Of a DNA stretch of 64,000 bases, positions 42,792 to 52,566 are shown one piece after another. The stretch is from positions 1-64,000 of the forward strand of contig CAZEZP010000092.1 of the NCBI GenBank assembly GCA_964516435.1, read 5' to 3'. This DNA is from HGW-17 sp964516435 (GTDB lineage Bacteria; Myxococcota_A; Polyangia; HGW-17). Below the pieces are notes generated by a model, which was not told the DNA's origin, searched no databases, and saw only the letters and a program-made list of their open reading frames with translations. A program made the translations under genes and the position numbers. Position 1 is the stretch's first letter. Each line of letters opens with the position of its first letter.

Positions 42792-44198
42792 GTGCGCGGA
42801 TATTGGCTTTTTTCATTCATTCATTTCCTCTGGGTGCATTCCATTTTCCTTTCTCCCGCGAAAGGCGAGGAGGCGCGCTCGATGCGCCTGGTGGTGGAAT
42901 CCGTCCAACTCGAAGGGCTCGTCGCAACACGCTGCGGGTATGTACTGGAACAGATCCGCATCCGTCCTGGGGATGTCCTCACGCCGGACGACCCGAAGCT
43001 CGAGATGGCCCGCATCCGGCTGCTGGCCACGGGCATCTTCGAAAACGTGGATTTCAGTTTCCGGCGGGGAAGCCGGCGCGGGCTCGTGCGCCTGGTTGTG
43101 CGGCTGGAAGAGCGCAACACCCTGCAGATCCGGCATCTCTTTTTCGGCATGTCCCGCGTCATCCCGTTCTGGCTGGGTCTGGGAATGCAGGAGCGCAACC
43201 TGGGCGGCGAGGCCATGCGCCTGTCCGTGGCCGCCGTGGGCACGGCGCCGGCCGACATCATGAACGGGCAGCCGCAGTATGCCATGGAAACGTCGCTTTT
43301 CCTGCCGCACCAGTGGGTCATTCCCCTGCATGCGGGATTGCGCTACGCCAATGGCACGGAATTCTACCGCACGTACGGGGATCCGGACGACGGCGATCCG
43401 GCGGATTTCCTCTCGCTGGGCTATCAGCGCGGCGGCATCTGGACGGAAACGTTCTTCCCCGTGGGGCCGTTCTTCTTCCATGTAGGCATGAGTTCCGAAC
43501 TGCTGCATACTCGCCTCCCCTCGGAGCGGATTCGCCACTACCCCGACGGCACATCGCGCCAGATTCGCTTCAACCTTTCGGACGGCTTCAGTTTCCTGGG
43601 GTTTCTGTCCGGAAAACTGACATGGGACACCCGCAACCGCGAGGTCCTGCCCAGCCGCGGAACGCTGATCGAGGTGGGGGGGCGCATCGGCAGCCCCGTG
43701 ACGTTCTCGTCCTACACCTACGCCCGGGGCGAGGCCGTGCTGGAGCACTACGAGCACTGGGGCCGCCACATCGGTTCCGTGCGGCTCTTCGCTGGCAGCA
43801 TCATGGGATCTCCTTCCCTGTTCGACAAATTCTACATCGGCGATCTGCAGGATCTGGTGGCTCCGCGGGCGCTGGATCTCAACCTCTCGGTGTCGCCCAG
43901 CCCCAATTTCCTGAATACGGGCATTTCCGAAAACCGCTGGGGAACGGCGGCGTTCAAACTGTCCTTCCGTTACGATTATCCGCTGTTTTCCCGCCATGGC
44001 TTCCTGTACCGGGGGCACTTCTTCGTGTCGGCGGGCATCCTGGGCCTGGCGAACCCTTCCCAGTTGCGCTATCGCGAGAGCGCCGTGAGGGACTCCCTTC
44101 CGGTGGACCTGACCTTCGATTTCGGCCTTCACCTGGACACGAGCATGGGGGTTTTCCGTCTCTCCATCGCCAATGCCCTGACCCGGATGCCGTTTTGA
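42792..44198 (+). CDS. Omp85/BamA-superfamily protein with a single POTRA
   Basis: This is a 468-residue outer-membrane protein. A signal peptide is followed by one POTRA-like module (about 32-110: VVESVQLEGLVATRCG, DPKLEMARIRLLATGIFENVDF). A 16-strand-type barrel follows (about 115-468) ending in Phe (RMPF), with SGKLTWDTRNREVLPSRGTL, a BamA/TamA barrel signature. BamA has five POTRAs and TamA three, so this is a reduced relative. The start is GTG at 42792; the signal peptide requires it. It lies 3 bp before a DUF4390 gene. Confidence 0.85.
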   Translation: MRGYWLFSFIHFLWVHSIFLSPAKGEEARSMRLVVESVQLEGLVATRCGYVLEQIRIRPGDVLTPDDPKLEMARIRLLATGIFENVDFSFRRGSRRGLVRLVVRLEERNTLQIRHLFFGMSRVIPFWLGLGMQERNLGGEAMRLSVAAVGTAPADIMNGQPQYAMETSLFLPHQWVIPLHAGLRYANGTEFYRTYGDPDDGDPADFLSLGYQRGGIWTETFFPVGPFFFHVGMSSELLHTRLPSERIRHYPDGTSRQIRFNLSDGFSFLGFLSGKLTWDTRNREVLPSRGTLIEVGGRIGSPVTFSSYTYARGEAVLEHYEHWGRHIGSVRLFAGSIMGSPSLFDKFYIGDLQDLVAPRALDLNLSVSPSPNFLNTGISENRWGTAAFKLSFRYDYPLFSRHGFLYRGHFFVSAGILGLANPSQLRYRESAVRDSLPVDLTFDFGLHLDTSMGVFRLSIANALTRMPF

Positions 44199-44201
44199 GC
44201 C

Positions 44202-44819
44202 ATGAAGCCGGGAGTCCTTGCACCGTTCCTGCTCGTTTTCCTCTGGACCGGCGCATCGCAGGCCCAGCCTGCGCCGCTGCGCATGGATGGCAGGCAGATG
44301 GTGGCGAATTTGAAGCTTTCCGCCATGATCACGCCGGCATTCGAGCGCAAGATGCGCTCCGGCCTGACGCAGCGGATCCTGTACCGTGTCCTGCTCCGGG
44401 AGGATCCCGGCGGGCGCGTGGTGGCGGCCGCCCTGCGCTACTGCAACGTGACGTTCGACCTCTGGGAGGAGAACTGGAGCGTGGAGTGCGCCGTCCAGGG
44501 ATCCGTCCGTTCGCTGGTGGTGGCGCGCTATCCGCAGTTGCTGATACATGTGGCGGCCCTGCAGGATTTCCGGTTCCCCGGCGTTTTCCAGCCTTCCGCC
44601 GGGCGCCGCTACTGGGTGGAGGTGGAAATCCAGGTGAATCCCATCTCCCGGCAGTTGCTGGACAAGGTGAAGATGTGGCTGCGCCAGAGTGAGCGCGGTA
44701 GCCAGTTTTCCGGATACATGGGTTCCGTGCTGTCGTTGTTCGTGGACAAGAGCATCAGCGGCGCCGACATGGTTTTCCGGGTCGAATCGAAGAAGGTCTG
44801 GGGACGGGAACTGCCATGA
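44202..44819 (+). CDS. Exported DUF4390-like protein
   Basis: This is a 205-residue periplasmic protein with a signal peptide (ending ASQA). The mature beta-rich part matches the DUF4390 type (LRMDGRQMVANLKLSAMITP, LTQRILYRVLLRED, YWVEVEIQVNPISRQLLDKVKMWL). The family often precedes an NtrY-like sensor kinase, as here, and may act in envelope sensing. No enzyme motif was seen. The stop overlaps the kinase start as ATGA. Confidence 0.75.
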   Translation: MKPGVLAPFLLVFLWTGASQAQPAPLRMDGRQMVANLKLSAMITPAFERKMRSGLTQRILYRVLLREDPGGRVVAAALRYCNVTFDLWEENWSVECAVQGSVRSLVVARYPQLLIHVAALQDFRFPGVFQPSAGRRYWVEVEIQVNPISRQLLDKVKMWLRQSERGSQFSGYMGSVLSLFVDKSISGADMVFRVESKKVWGRELP

Positions 44820-46333
44820 AGCACACCATTTCGTCCCGCGTCTATCTGGCGCTGCTCATGGCCACGTTCTTTCCGTCGTTTCTGGCGCTGGGACTTCTGT
44901 ACCACCTTCTTTCGGCGCACGACGACCTGGTGCAGGGCCATCTGCAGAACCTGATGCGAAGGAAGACGGCGGTCACGGAGTCGTTTCTGTCACTGCTCCA
45001 CGAAAAGAAGAGCCTGGTGCAGGCGCGCGCCCAGTTGCTGGGCTTCCAGTTGGAACGCCGCCTGGAGGGCGTTTCGACGCCAGATGCGGCCATGGACGTT
45101 TTGCGGGACATGCTGGAAAATACGGAGGATGCAGCCGAAATCGCCCTCTTCCAGACGCATGGGCCTGCACGGGATCGGGGATGGCTGGACCCGTGGGAAA
45201 CCGCGCGTCCCGTTCCCCTGTTGCGCGTGGAGCGGGCCTCCCTCCTGAAACCGGGCCTTCTGCATGTGACGCACCATCACGCAGGAAAGCGGCACGACAT
45301 CCGGATCCTGCTGGCAGCCAGCCCCGACGACATGAACAATTACCGGGAACTGGCAGCCGGCTACGAGGAGAGCGGGCACGTCCTGCAAATCTACCAGGGG
45401 ATCCGCAAATACTACTGGACGATCTTCTTCGTGGCGCTGCTGGCCATCGTTTTCGTGTCTTACCTGGTATCGCATGCAGTCCTCAAGAGCGTGACCCGCA
45501 CCATCCGCAGTCTGGCTTCCTCCATGCGGGCGGTTTCCGAGGGCAACCTGGACGTGCGCCTGGAGAACCGCCCCAAGGCGGATGAACTGGCCGCGCTCAT
45601 CCGGGATTTCAACGCCATGGTCCAGGAACTGGCTTTAAGCCGCAAGCGCATCCGGTATCTGGAGCGCATGGGGGCGTGGCAGGAGGTGGCGCGCCGGCTG
45701 GCGCACGAGATCAAGAATCCGCTCACGCCCATCCTGCTCGCCGTGCAGCAGATCCACGAGAAGGCGCCGCGGGAGAACCCGAAGTACGCCAAACTGGTGG
45801 ATACGGCCGTGCAGATGGTGCGGGAGGAAGTGACTGACCTGCAGAAGCTCGTGGACGCCTTCGGCGCGCTGGCACGGCTTCCGGACAAGCAGGTGCAGGA
45901 GATTCCGGTGGAGGAATTCCTGCGGGAACTGGTGCAACTGGCCAATCTCACCTGGGGCGAAGGCATGGTGGTCCTGCAGGGGTTGCCTGCGGGAATCCGC
46001 ATCCGGGGCGACCGCATGCTCATCAAGAGGGCGATGCTCAATGTGCTGGAGAATGCGATCCACGCCACCCGGCAGGCCGCGTCCGCGGACCCGGTGCGGC
46101 TGGATGCCGGCGTGGAGGGCCGGTTCCTCGTGGTGCGCATCCTGGATTCGGGCGTGGGCGCCTGCGACCCGGAGCAGGTGTTCGAGCCCTATTTCACCAC
46201 GAAGATCGATGGAACCGGCCTGGGACTGCCACTGGCCAAGAAAATCATCCTCGATCACGAGGGCGACATCGTGATGGAGGCCGCACGGGACCACGGCACG
46301 AAGGTGACCATCCGCCTGCCCCGCATGGCATGA
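44816..46333 (+). CDS. NtrY-like sensor histidine kinase
   Basis: This is a 505-residue membrane kinase. An N-terminal TM (about 10-30), a periplasmic sensor region (about 31-200), a second TM (about 205-225) and a HAMP domain (about 226-280) are followed by HisKA with phospho-acceptor His297 in RRLAHEIKNPLTPI, and HATPase_c (NAIHATR N-box, DSGVGA, GTGLGLPLAKKI). The 'HEIKNPLTPI' form is typical of NtrY. No response regulator is adjacent, so it is an orphan. It is coupled by ATGA to the DUF4390 gene, which may supply the periplasmic signal. Confidence 0.88.
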   Translation: MKHTISSRVYLALLMATFFPSFLALGLLYHLLSAHDDLVQGHLQNLMRRKTAVTESFLSLLHEKKSLVQARAQLLGFQLERRLEGVSTPDAAMDVLRDMLENTEDAAEIALFQTHGPARDRGWLDPWETARPVPLLRVERASLLKPGLLHVTHHHAGKRHDIRILLAASPDDMNNYRELAAGYEESGHVLQIYQGIRKYYWTIFFVALLAIVFVSYLVSHAVLKSVTRTIRSLASSMRAVSEGNLDVRLENRPKADELAALIRDFNAMVQELALSRKRIRYLERMGAWQEVARRLAHEIKNPLTPILLAVQQIHEKAPRENPKYAKLVDTAVQMVREEVTDLQKLVDAFGALARLPDKQVQEIPVEEFLRELVQLANLTWGEGMVVLQGLPAGIRIRGDRMLIKRAMLNVLENAIHATRQAASADPVRLDAGVEGRFLVVRILDSGVGACDPEQVFEPYFTTKIDGTGLGLPLAKKIILDHEGDIVMEAARDHGTKVTIRLPRMA

Positions 46334-46390
46334 CGCGCGAAAGACCGGAATCGGGGCCCGGATGCACAGGGCGGCCCGCGTGGGGGAGTG

Positions 46391-46934
46391 TCAGGAACCC
46401 AGCCAGAAGCCTGCCGATGCCCAGAAGATGGCCGTGGGAAGGCATCCGAGCAGGGTGCCCGCCGCGTAAGCGGGCAGTGGGATGCCAAGCATTCCGGAAA
46501 CCATGGATACGGTGGAGAAGTGGGATACGGGCAGGATGCGCAGGATGGCCACGGAAGCGAGTGGCGCCCGGCGCGTCAGAAAATGACGCACGCGGACCAG
46601 TTCCGGCCGGACGATGAGGGTTTCCGCGGCATGCAGAAACGACCAGCGGCCCAGCGCCCAGACGGCCATGGCGGCCGCCATGTCGCCCGCCAGCGTGAAG
46701 GCCACGGCCGTCGCGGGGGAGAACAGCAGGCCCGAGAGCACGAGCGTGACGATGCGCGGCACGAACGAGAGTTGCGCCGCGAACACGAAAGCGGGAAAGA
46801 AGGCCGGATGCAGGCGCATCCATGCCGTCAGTTCCCCCCGGAACAGGATTCCGGCCGCTACCAGGAGCGCCGTCGCGATGGCCCCGAAGAGAGGCCGCAT
46901 CCATGGCTTTTCCGGAACGAGGCCGGCCGGTGGA

Positions 46935-46948
<14 letters not shown>
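46391..46948 (-). CDS. TVP38/TMEM64 (DedA-like) membrane protein
   Basis: This is a 185-residue integral membrane protein with about five hydrophobic segments. Family motifs include the F-x-x-R-x-x-P-type LRILPVSHFSTVSMVSGMLG region. The family is implicated in phospholipid or small-molecule scrambling and transport. The start at 46948 lies inside the cysS 3' end (14-bp overlap), so translation is coupled; a later Met (MRPLFG, 46903) is an alternative. Confidence 0.78.
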
Positions 46949-48572
<1,624 letters not shown>

Positions 48573-48577
48573 TTCAT

Positions 48578-50854
48578 CTACTCCTTGTGGATGAGGATTC
48601 GTTTGATTTCCTTGATGGCGCGCAGCATCTTGATGCAGGACACCAGTCGGCGCTGATCCACCGGCGCATGCTCGCCCATGCGCAGTTCGATGGACAGGAA
48701 GATGTGGCGCAGTTTCGTGGCTTCGTCATGCTCGCGGGAATCCGCGTGCAGCGAGATGATGTTGAGGTGGTTGCGTGCGATGACACCGGTGATTCTGGCC
48801 GCCAGGCCCACGCCGTCCTCCACCCACAGGTCCAGCCCGATGTCGGGACCCAGCACGATGTTCCATTCCACCGGGATTTTCGGAAGCGCCGGGGACAGGC
48901 GGTCGCAGGAGGACCGGTGGATCTCGATGAGCCCCAGCGTGGCGGCCTGCGACGTATCCGGGGCGTACTGCATCACCACTTCGGTATCCACCATGGGAAA
49001 GACCGAGCAGCACTCGGGCATGCGGTACATGTGGTCGTACAGGGAGCGGATGGTGCGGGGCACCACCAGTACCGGCCGGGAGAACAGGCCGCCCTGCCGG
49101 GTGAACACGCCATGGCTCTCCAGCACCTGGGCCACGGTGAGCTTGCCCACTCCCACATCGATGATTTCGTCCTGGGTCAGAAACCGCGGCTCGCCCCGGG
49201 CATCGAACACCTTTTCTGCAGGGATGCGGTGGACCTCCATGAAGCGCAGCAACACCTCGCGCCCCAGTTCGTACGCCTTGACGGTGAAATAGGATTTCAC
49301 GCGCTCGCGGTAATGCTCGATGGCCACCCGGCTCTTGAGTTGGGTGAGCAGGTTTTCCTTGATGAATGGTTCATCGGAGGTCTGCACTTCCACGTGCTCC
49401 CCGTGCCGCAGGCGGTACAGGGGATTCTCGAAGCGCCCGTTGACGAGGGCGCCCTTGCAGTACAGGCCCAGATCGGGGTCCAGGACGTAGGCCAGATCCA
49501 GCACGCAACTGCCGGCCGGCAACTGGACGATGCGGTCGTGGCGGCAGCGCACGTGGATGTCGGCCACCGCCGAGGACGTGAGCGATTTGAGGTCGGCATA
49601 GCGCAGGTTCTGGATGTCCTGGAAGTTCTCGCGGAAGGCCAGGATCGACGTGTAATAGAACCTGCGGCGCTCGATGTTCTTGAAATCGCTCAGGATTCCC
49701 CAGTCGATCTGCTGCTCAAGATCCCGGGTGACCACTTCCAGCAGCCAGGTCTGCCGGTGGAACGATACGGTCGTGGTGAGCGCGCAGTACCCATTGGCCA
49801 GGGGCGATACCACGTAATCCTTGAAACTGTCGGAGAGGACCGTGATTCCCGACGAGGGATTCTCCAGATGTGCCGAATGGATGTAGCCGATGAGCGCATA
49901 CATGTCGGCGATGGTAGGCACACGCAACCGCAGGTGCAGGGGGAGCGTCTCGAACTGCACCAGCGTCTTGGAAACGGGATCCAGGTAGTCCGCGATGGTG
50001 GGATACAGGTGGATGAATTTCGTTTCGATGTGGCCGCCGACGAGTTTCCGGATGACATCCTGGATGCCCGTGCGCTCGCGGATGTACGTGTGCATCCGCT
50101 CGTCGCTCTTGGCCTTGATCGCCTGGTACTTGTCGGGGAAGAACGCCGGAATGGAGCGGACCACCAGTTCCGTCGCGATGTGCTTCATGCCCAGGATGGT
50201 GGCCAGGCTCGAGTAGATGTACAGCGTTTCCTCGCCGTAGCGCTGCTGCTTCTGTACCCGGAAGACGTCCACCGTCTTCATGTTGTCCAGGCGGTCGAAG
50301 ATCTTGATGAGAATGGTGCGCAGCAGGTTGTCGGATTCCGCTCCGCCGAAAATCTTGAAGAACGTGAGCACCTTGTCCCGGTCCACCATGGATTTGTCGG
50401 TGCTCTTGACCTTGGAGAGCCCGGCCACGATTTCCGCCACGTCGTTGCCGAAGTTTCTGCGCACTTCGTCTTCCGTGATGGCGGTATCCTCGATGGTGTC
50501 GTGCAGCAGGGCGGAGACGATGCCGATATGGTCGAGCCCATGCTCGGCGCAGGAGGTGGCCACGGTGATGGGATGCTGCACATAGGGTTCGCCGGTCTTG
50601 CGCGGCGCCTGGGAGGCATGGGCGTCCAGGGCGAACAGGAATGCCTTCTCGATGGGCTCGAACACATCCGGCGAGGGACCCCAGTGCTTGAGCACGTAGT
50701 CGAACAGGTTGATGCCCGTGCGCACCAGCGTGGCCACGTGCTGTTCCCGCACCTTCGGATCGCTCCAGTGCTCGGCCCAGCGGTCCCACACCACGCGCCG
50801 GATCGCTTCGGCCAGTTCGGAGGGTCTTTCGGAGGGGGGCACGTATCGGGTCAT
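48578..50854 (-). CDS. RelA/SpoT homologue with intact HD and degenerate synthetase domain
   Basis: This is a 758-residue (p)ppGpp-metabolism protein. The HD hydrolase is intact: His94, His118-Asp119 (LLHDTIEDT), Glu122-Asp123, Asp187 and Asn191 (FDRLDNM, with Asp where the family has His). The synthetase region (about 280-370) keeps only FKDYVVSPLANGYCAL. It lacks the Arg-x-Lys and the catalytic Asp of the 'DlvaxR' motif. TGS (RCRHDRIVQLPAGSCVLDLAY, about 430-495) and a C-terminal ACT domain follow. It is probably a ppGpp hydrolase or regulatory protein rather than a synthase. It lies 5 bp before cysS. Confidence 0.85.
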   Translation of the reverse strand: MTRYVPPSERPSELAEAIRRVVWDRWAEHWSDPKVREQHVATLVRTGINLFDYVLKHWGPSPDVFEPIEKAFLFALDAHASQAPRKTGEPYVQHPITVATSCAEHGLDHIGIVSALLHDTIEDTAITEDEVRRNFGNDVAEIVAGLSKVKSTDKSMVDRDKVLTFFKIFGGAESDNLLRTILIKIFDRLDNMKTVDVFRVQKQQRYGEETLYIYSSLATILGMKHIATELVVRSIPAFFPDKYQAIKAKSDERMHTYIRERTGIQDVIRKLVGGHIETKFIHLYPTIADYLDPVSKTLVQFETLPLHLRLRVPTIADMYALIGYIHSAHLENPSSGITVLSDSFKDYVVSPLANGYCALTTTVSFHRQTWLLEVVTRDLEQQIDWGILSDFKNIERRRFYYTSILAFRENFQDIQNLRYADLKSLTSSAVADIHVRCRHDRIVQLPAGSCVLDLAYVLDPDLGLYCKGALVNGRFENPLYRLRHGEHVEVQTSDEPFIKENLLTQLKSRVAIEHYRERVKSYFTVKAYELGREVLLRFMEVHRIPAEKVFDARGEPRFLTQDEIIDVGVGKLTVAQVLESHGVFTRQGGLFSRPVLVVPRTIRSLYDHMYRMPECCSVFPMVDTEVVMQYAPDTSQAATLGLIEIHRSSCDRLSPALPKIPVEWNIVLGPDIGLDLWVEDGVGLAARITGVIARNHLNIISLHADSREHDEATKLRHIFLSIELRMGEHAPVDQRRLVSCIKMLRAIKEIKRILIHKE

Positions 50855-50867
50855 CGGCCAACTCGTG

Positions 50868-51392
50868 TCATGGCGTCGCGCAGCCGCGGATGGTGCCCTG
50901 GATGTGATCCACGGTGACGTTCAGATCGACACACTCTTCCGAAAATGGACATTCCTGCGAGGTGGAGCAGGGGTGATAGCACGTGCGCCGGAAGCACCAG
51001 CCCGAGAAGCAGTCTTCGTGCCGCGCGCAGGCGAGGCCCGGCTCGCGTCCCTGGGGCTGGGGCGCGGGGATGCAGTAGTTTTCCAGTCGTCCGTCCGAAA
51101 CGAGCACGGTGCATGCGTCGCCGGCCCGGGTGCAGTCGGAAGGTCTGGCGCATGCGGGTGCATTGTCGGGCGCGCACCAGGCTTCCTCGCAGATCGTGCC
51201 GCTCCAGCAGGTCTTCTGGAGCGTCCAGGTGTTCACGCCCTCGTCGGAAGGCGCGCAGATGTACAACTGCGAAGTGTTTTCGCAGCGCAGTTCGCCCGTG
51301 CGGCAGGGCGGCACGAAATCGGGATCATAGGAAGGATTGGGTTCCGTGCAGGCGGCAATGAAGAGCAGCAGGGGGAGGATTCGGCGAAGCAT
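50868..51392 (-). CDS. Cys-rich lipoprotein
   Basis: This is a 174-residue lipoprotein (lipobox IAAC) with about 17 Cys in short loops: CRTGELRCENTSQLYIC, ARPSDCTRAGDAC, CARHEDCFSGWCFRRTC. The C-terminal spacing resembles an EGF/dickkopf-like 'DCxSGxC' unit also seen at 38126 and 39752. Function unknown; probably periplasmic or surface-exposed and disulfide-bonded. GGAGG lies 8 bases before the ATG. The gene follows the PEGA-like gene directly, with only 2 bases between. Confidence 0.72.
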   Translation of the reverse strand: MLRRILPLLLFIAACTEPNPSYDPDFVPPCRTGELRCENTSQLYICAPSDEGVNTWTLQKTCWSGTICEEAWCAPDNAPACARPSDCTRAGDACTVLVSDGRLENYCIPAPQPQGREPGLACARHEDCFSGWCFRRTCYHPCSTSQECPFSEECVDLNVTVDHIQGTIRGCATP

Positions 51393-51394
51393 GC

Positions 51395-52261
51395 CTAGAA
51401 CCTCCATTCCAGAAGGAGCGAAGCCTTGCCGGGTTCGGCTGCGGGCACGACCCGCACGCCCGGGGAAGGGGAGAAATACATGTCGTAGAGTTTCCATCCG
51501 CCCAGCGAGGCGCCGGCCAGGCCCACCAGCAGAAAGGACACGCCGGCGGCGCCGGTGGCATAGCGCTCCTTGCATTGCTGTTTCGGGAAAGGCGCATCGC
51601 AGGTGGGATCCCCATCCATGGCCAGGAGCACGACGCCCGTCACCAGGGAAGCGACGGCCAGCGAAGTCCCCATCCACGTCCACAACTTCACCGGCGGCGG
51701 CGCGGGGGAAAACGGCGGCATGGAAAAGGGTTTGGGCGCATCCAGTTTGCCCACGATCCGCGGCGCCGGCGGAGTCGCCGGCTTTTCCGGCGTGCCGGTG
51801 TTTTCGGGCGGGGCCGGCTCGGCTGGCTTCACGGCGGCTTTCTCTTCCAGTCTGGCGCACAGGCGATCCCGCAGGGCCGAGAGTTTTTCCAGCGCCTCGG
51901 TGGTGTTGCAGATCTCGCAGGCGTCTTCCATCCTCAGGATCTCTTCTCCCGAGCGCAGGGTCACGGTGAGCGTGTAGGTGAAATTGTTTTCCGTCTTCTG
52001 GATGTGCGTGCGCAGATACAGGGGAATGTAGCCCACCTGCAGGAATTTCCATTCACGGCAGCCGGGTGAGAGCATCGACTGGGCCACCTTTTCCTGCAGG
52101 AAGGGCGGCACCTCGTCGGGATTGGACCACGTGGGAGTGAACACCAGGATTTCCCGGGAGGCGAACGGATTCTCGGATTCCTGGGCGGAGGACGTGCGCG
52201 GGCTGGCCGCCCAGAGCAGTCCGAAAATCAGGAAAATGGCAGGCACCATCCGCGCCGACAT
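51395..52261 (-). CDS. Exported protein with Pro-rich linker and two C-terminal TM segments
   Basis: This is a 288-residue protein with a signal peptide (cleaved near SSA-QE). The N-terminal domain (about 30-135) has a FlgO-like feel (REILVFTP, VAQSMLSPGCREWKF). A Pro/Ala/Lys-rich linker (about 150-195) follows, then TM helices at about 205-225 and 240-262, and a tail ending in Phe. The same plan appears at 34486-35697. Function unknown. The start at 52261 keeps an Arg in the n-region. It heads an operon that includes the SpoT-like gene and cysS. Confidence 0.6.
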   Translation of the reverse strand: MSARMVPAIFLIFGLLWAASPRTSSAQESENPFASREILVFTPTWSNPDEVPPFLQEKVAQSMLSPGCREWKFLQVGYIPLYLRTHIQKTENNFTYTLTVTLRSGEEILRMEDACEICNTTEALEKLSALRDRLCARLEEKAAVKPAEPAPPENTGTPEKPATPPAPRIVGKLDAPKPFSMPPFSPAPPPVKLWTWMGTSLAVASLVTGVVLLAMDGDPTCDAPFPKQQCKERYATGAAGVSFLLVGLAGASLGGWKLYDMYFSPSPGVRVVPAAEPGKASLLLEWRF

Positions 52262-52267
52262 GCCGGG

Positions 52268-52295
52268 AATGTACCACGGTCGCCGGTTTTGGCAA
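52268..52295 (-). promoter_or_regulatory. Promoter of the 52.3-46.4 kb operon
   Basis: On the minus strand, TTGCCA (52290-52295) and TACATT (52268-52273) have a 16-bp spacer. The predicted start point falls at the ATG (52261), again suggesting a leaderless message. Confidence 0.5.
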
Positions 52296-52311
52296 AACAA
52301 GAAATGGGGGC

Positions 52312-52340
52312 TTGCAAACCCGAAAGTGTTGTGTTAGTCA
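52312..52340 (+). promoter_or_regulatory. tRNA-His promoter
   Basis: TTGCAA (52312-52317) and TAGTCA (52335-52340) have a 17-bp spacer, 11 bases before the tRNA 5' end. Confidence 0.65.
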
Positions 52341-52351
52341 ATGGGTCGCCT

Positions 52352-52428
52352 GGTGGGAGTAGCTCAGTTGGTAGAGTCCCAGGTTGTGGCCCTGGTTGTC
52401 GTGGGTTCGAGTCCCATCTCTCACCCCA
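52352..52428 (+). tRNA. tRNA-His (GTG anticodon)
   Basis: This is a full cloverleaf. The acceptor stem GTGGGAG/CTCTCAC has one G-T pair, with the extra 5' G (position -1, base 52352) facing C73, the hallmark of tRNA-His. The anticodon stem CCAGG/CCTGG encloses loop TTGTGGC with anticodon GTG at 52386-52388. The T-arm has GTTCGAG, and the 3' CCA is encoded (52426-52428). Confidence 0.97.
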
Positions 52429-52566
52429 ACTTTTTTCAAAAAAAGAAAAAAATTTTCACCCAAAGTGAAAAATCGTTCGCTATACTGATTTCTGTGTCCG
52501 GCTTTCGGGCTGGTTTGCGTCGAGCCGAATTCGTCATTCCTGCATTTTTCAAGGGTACGTGGAATC

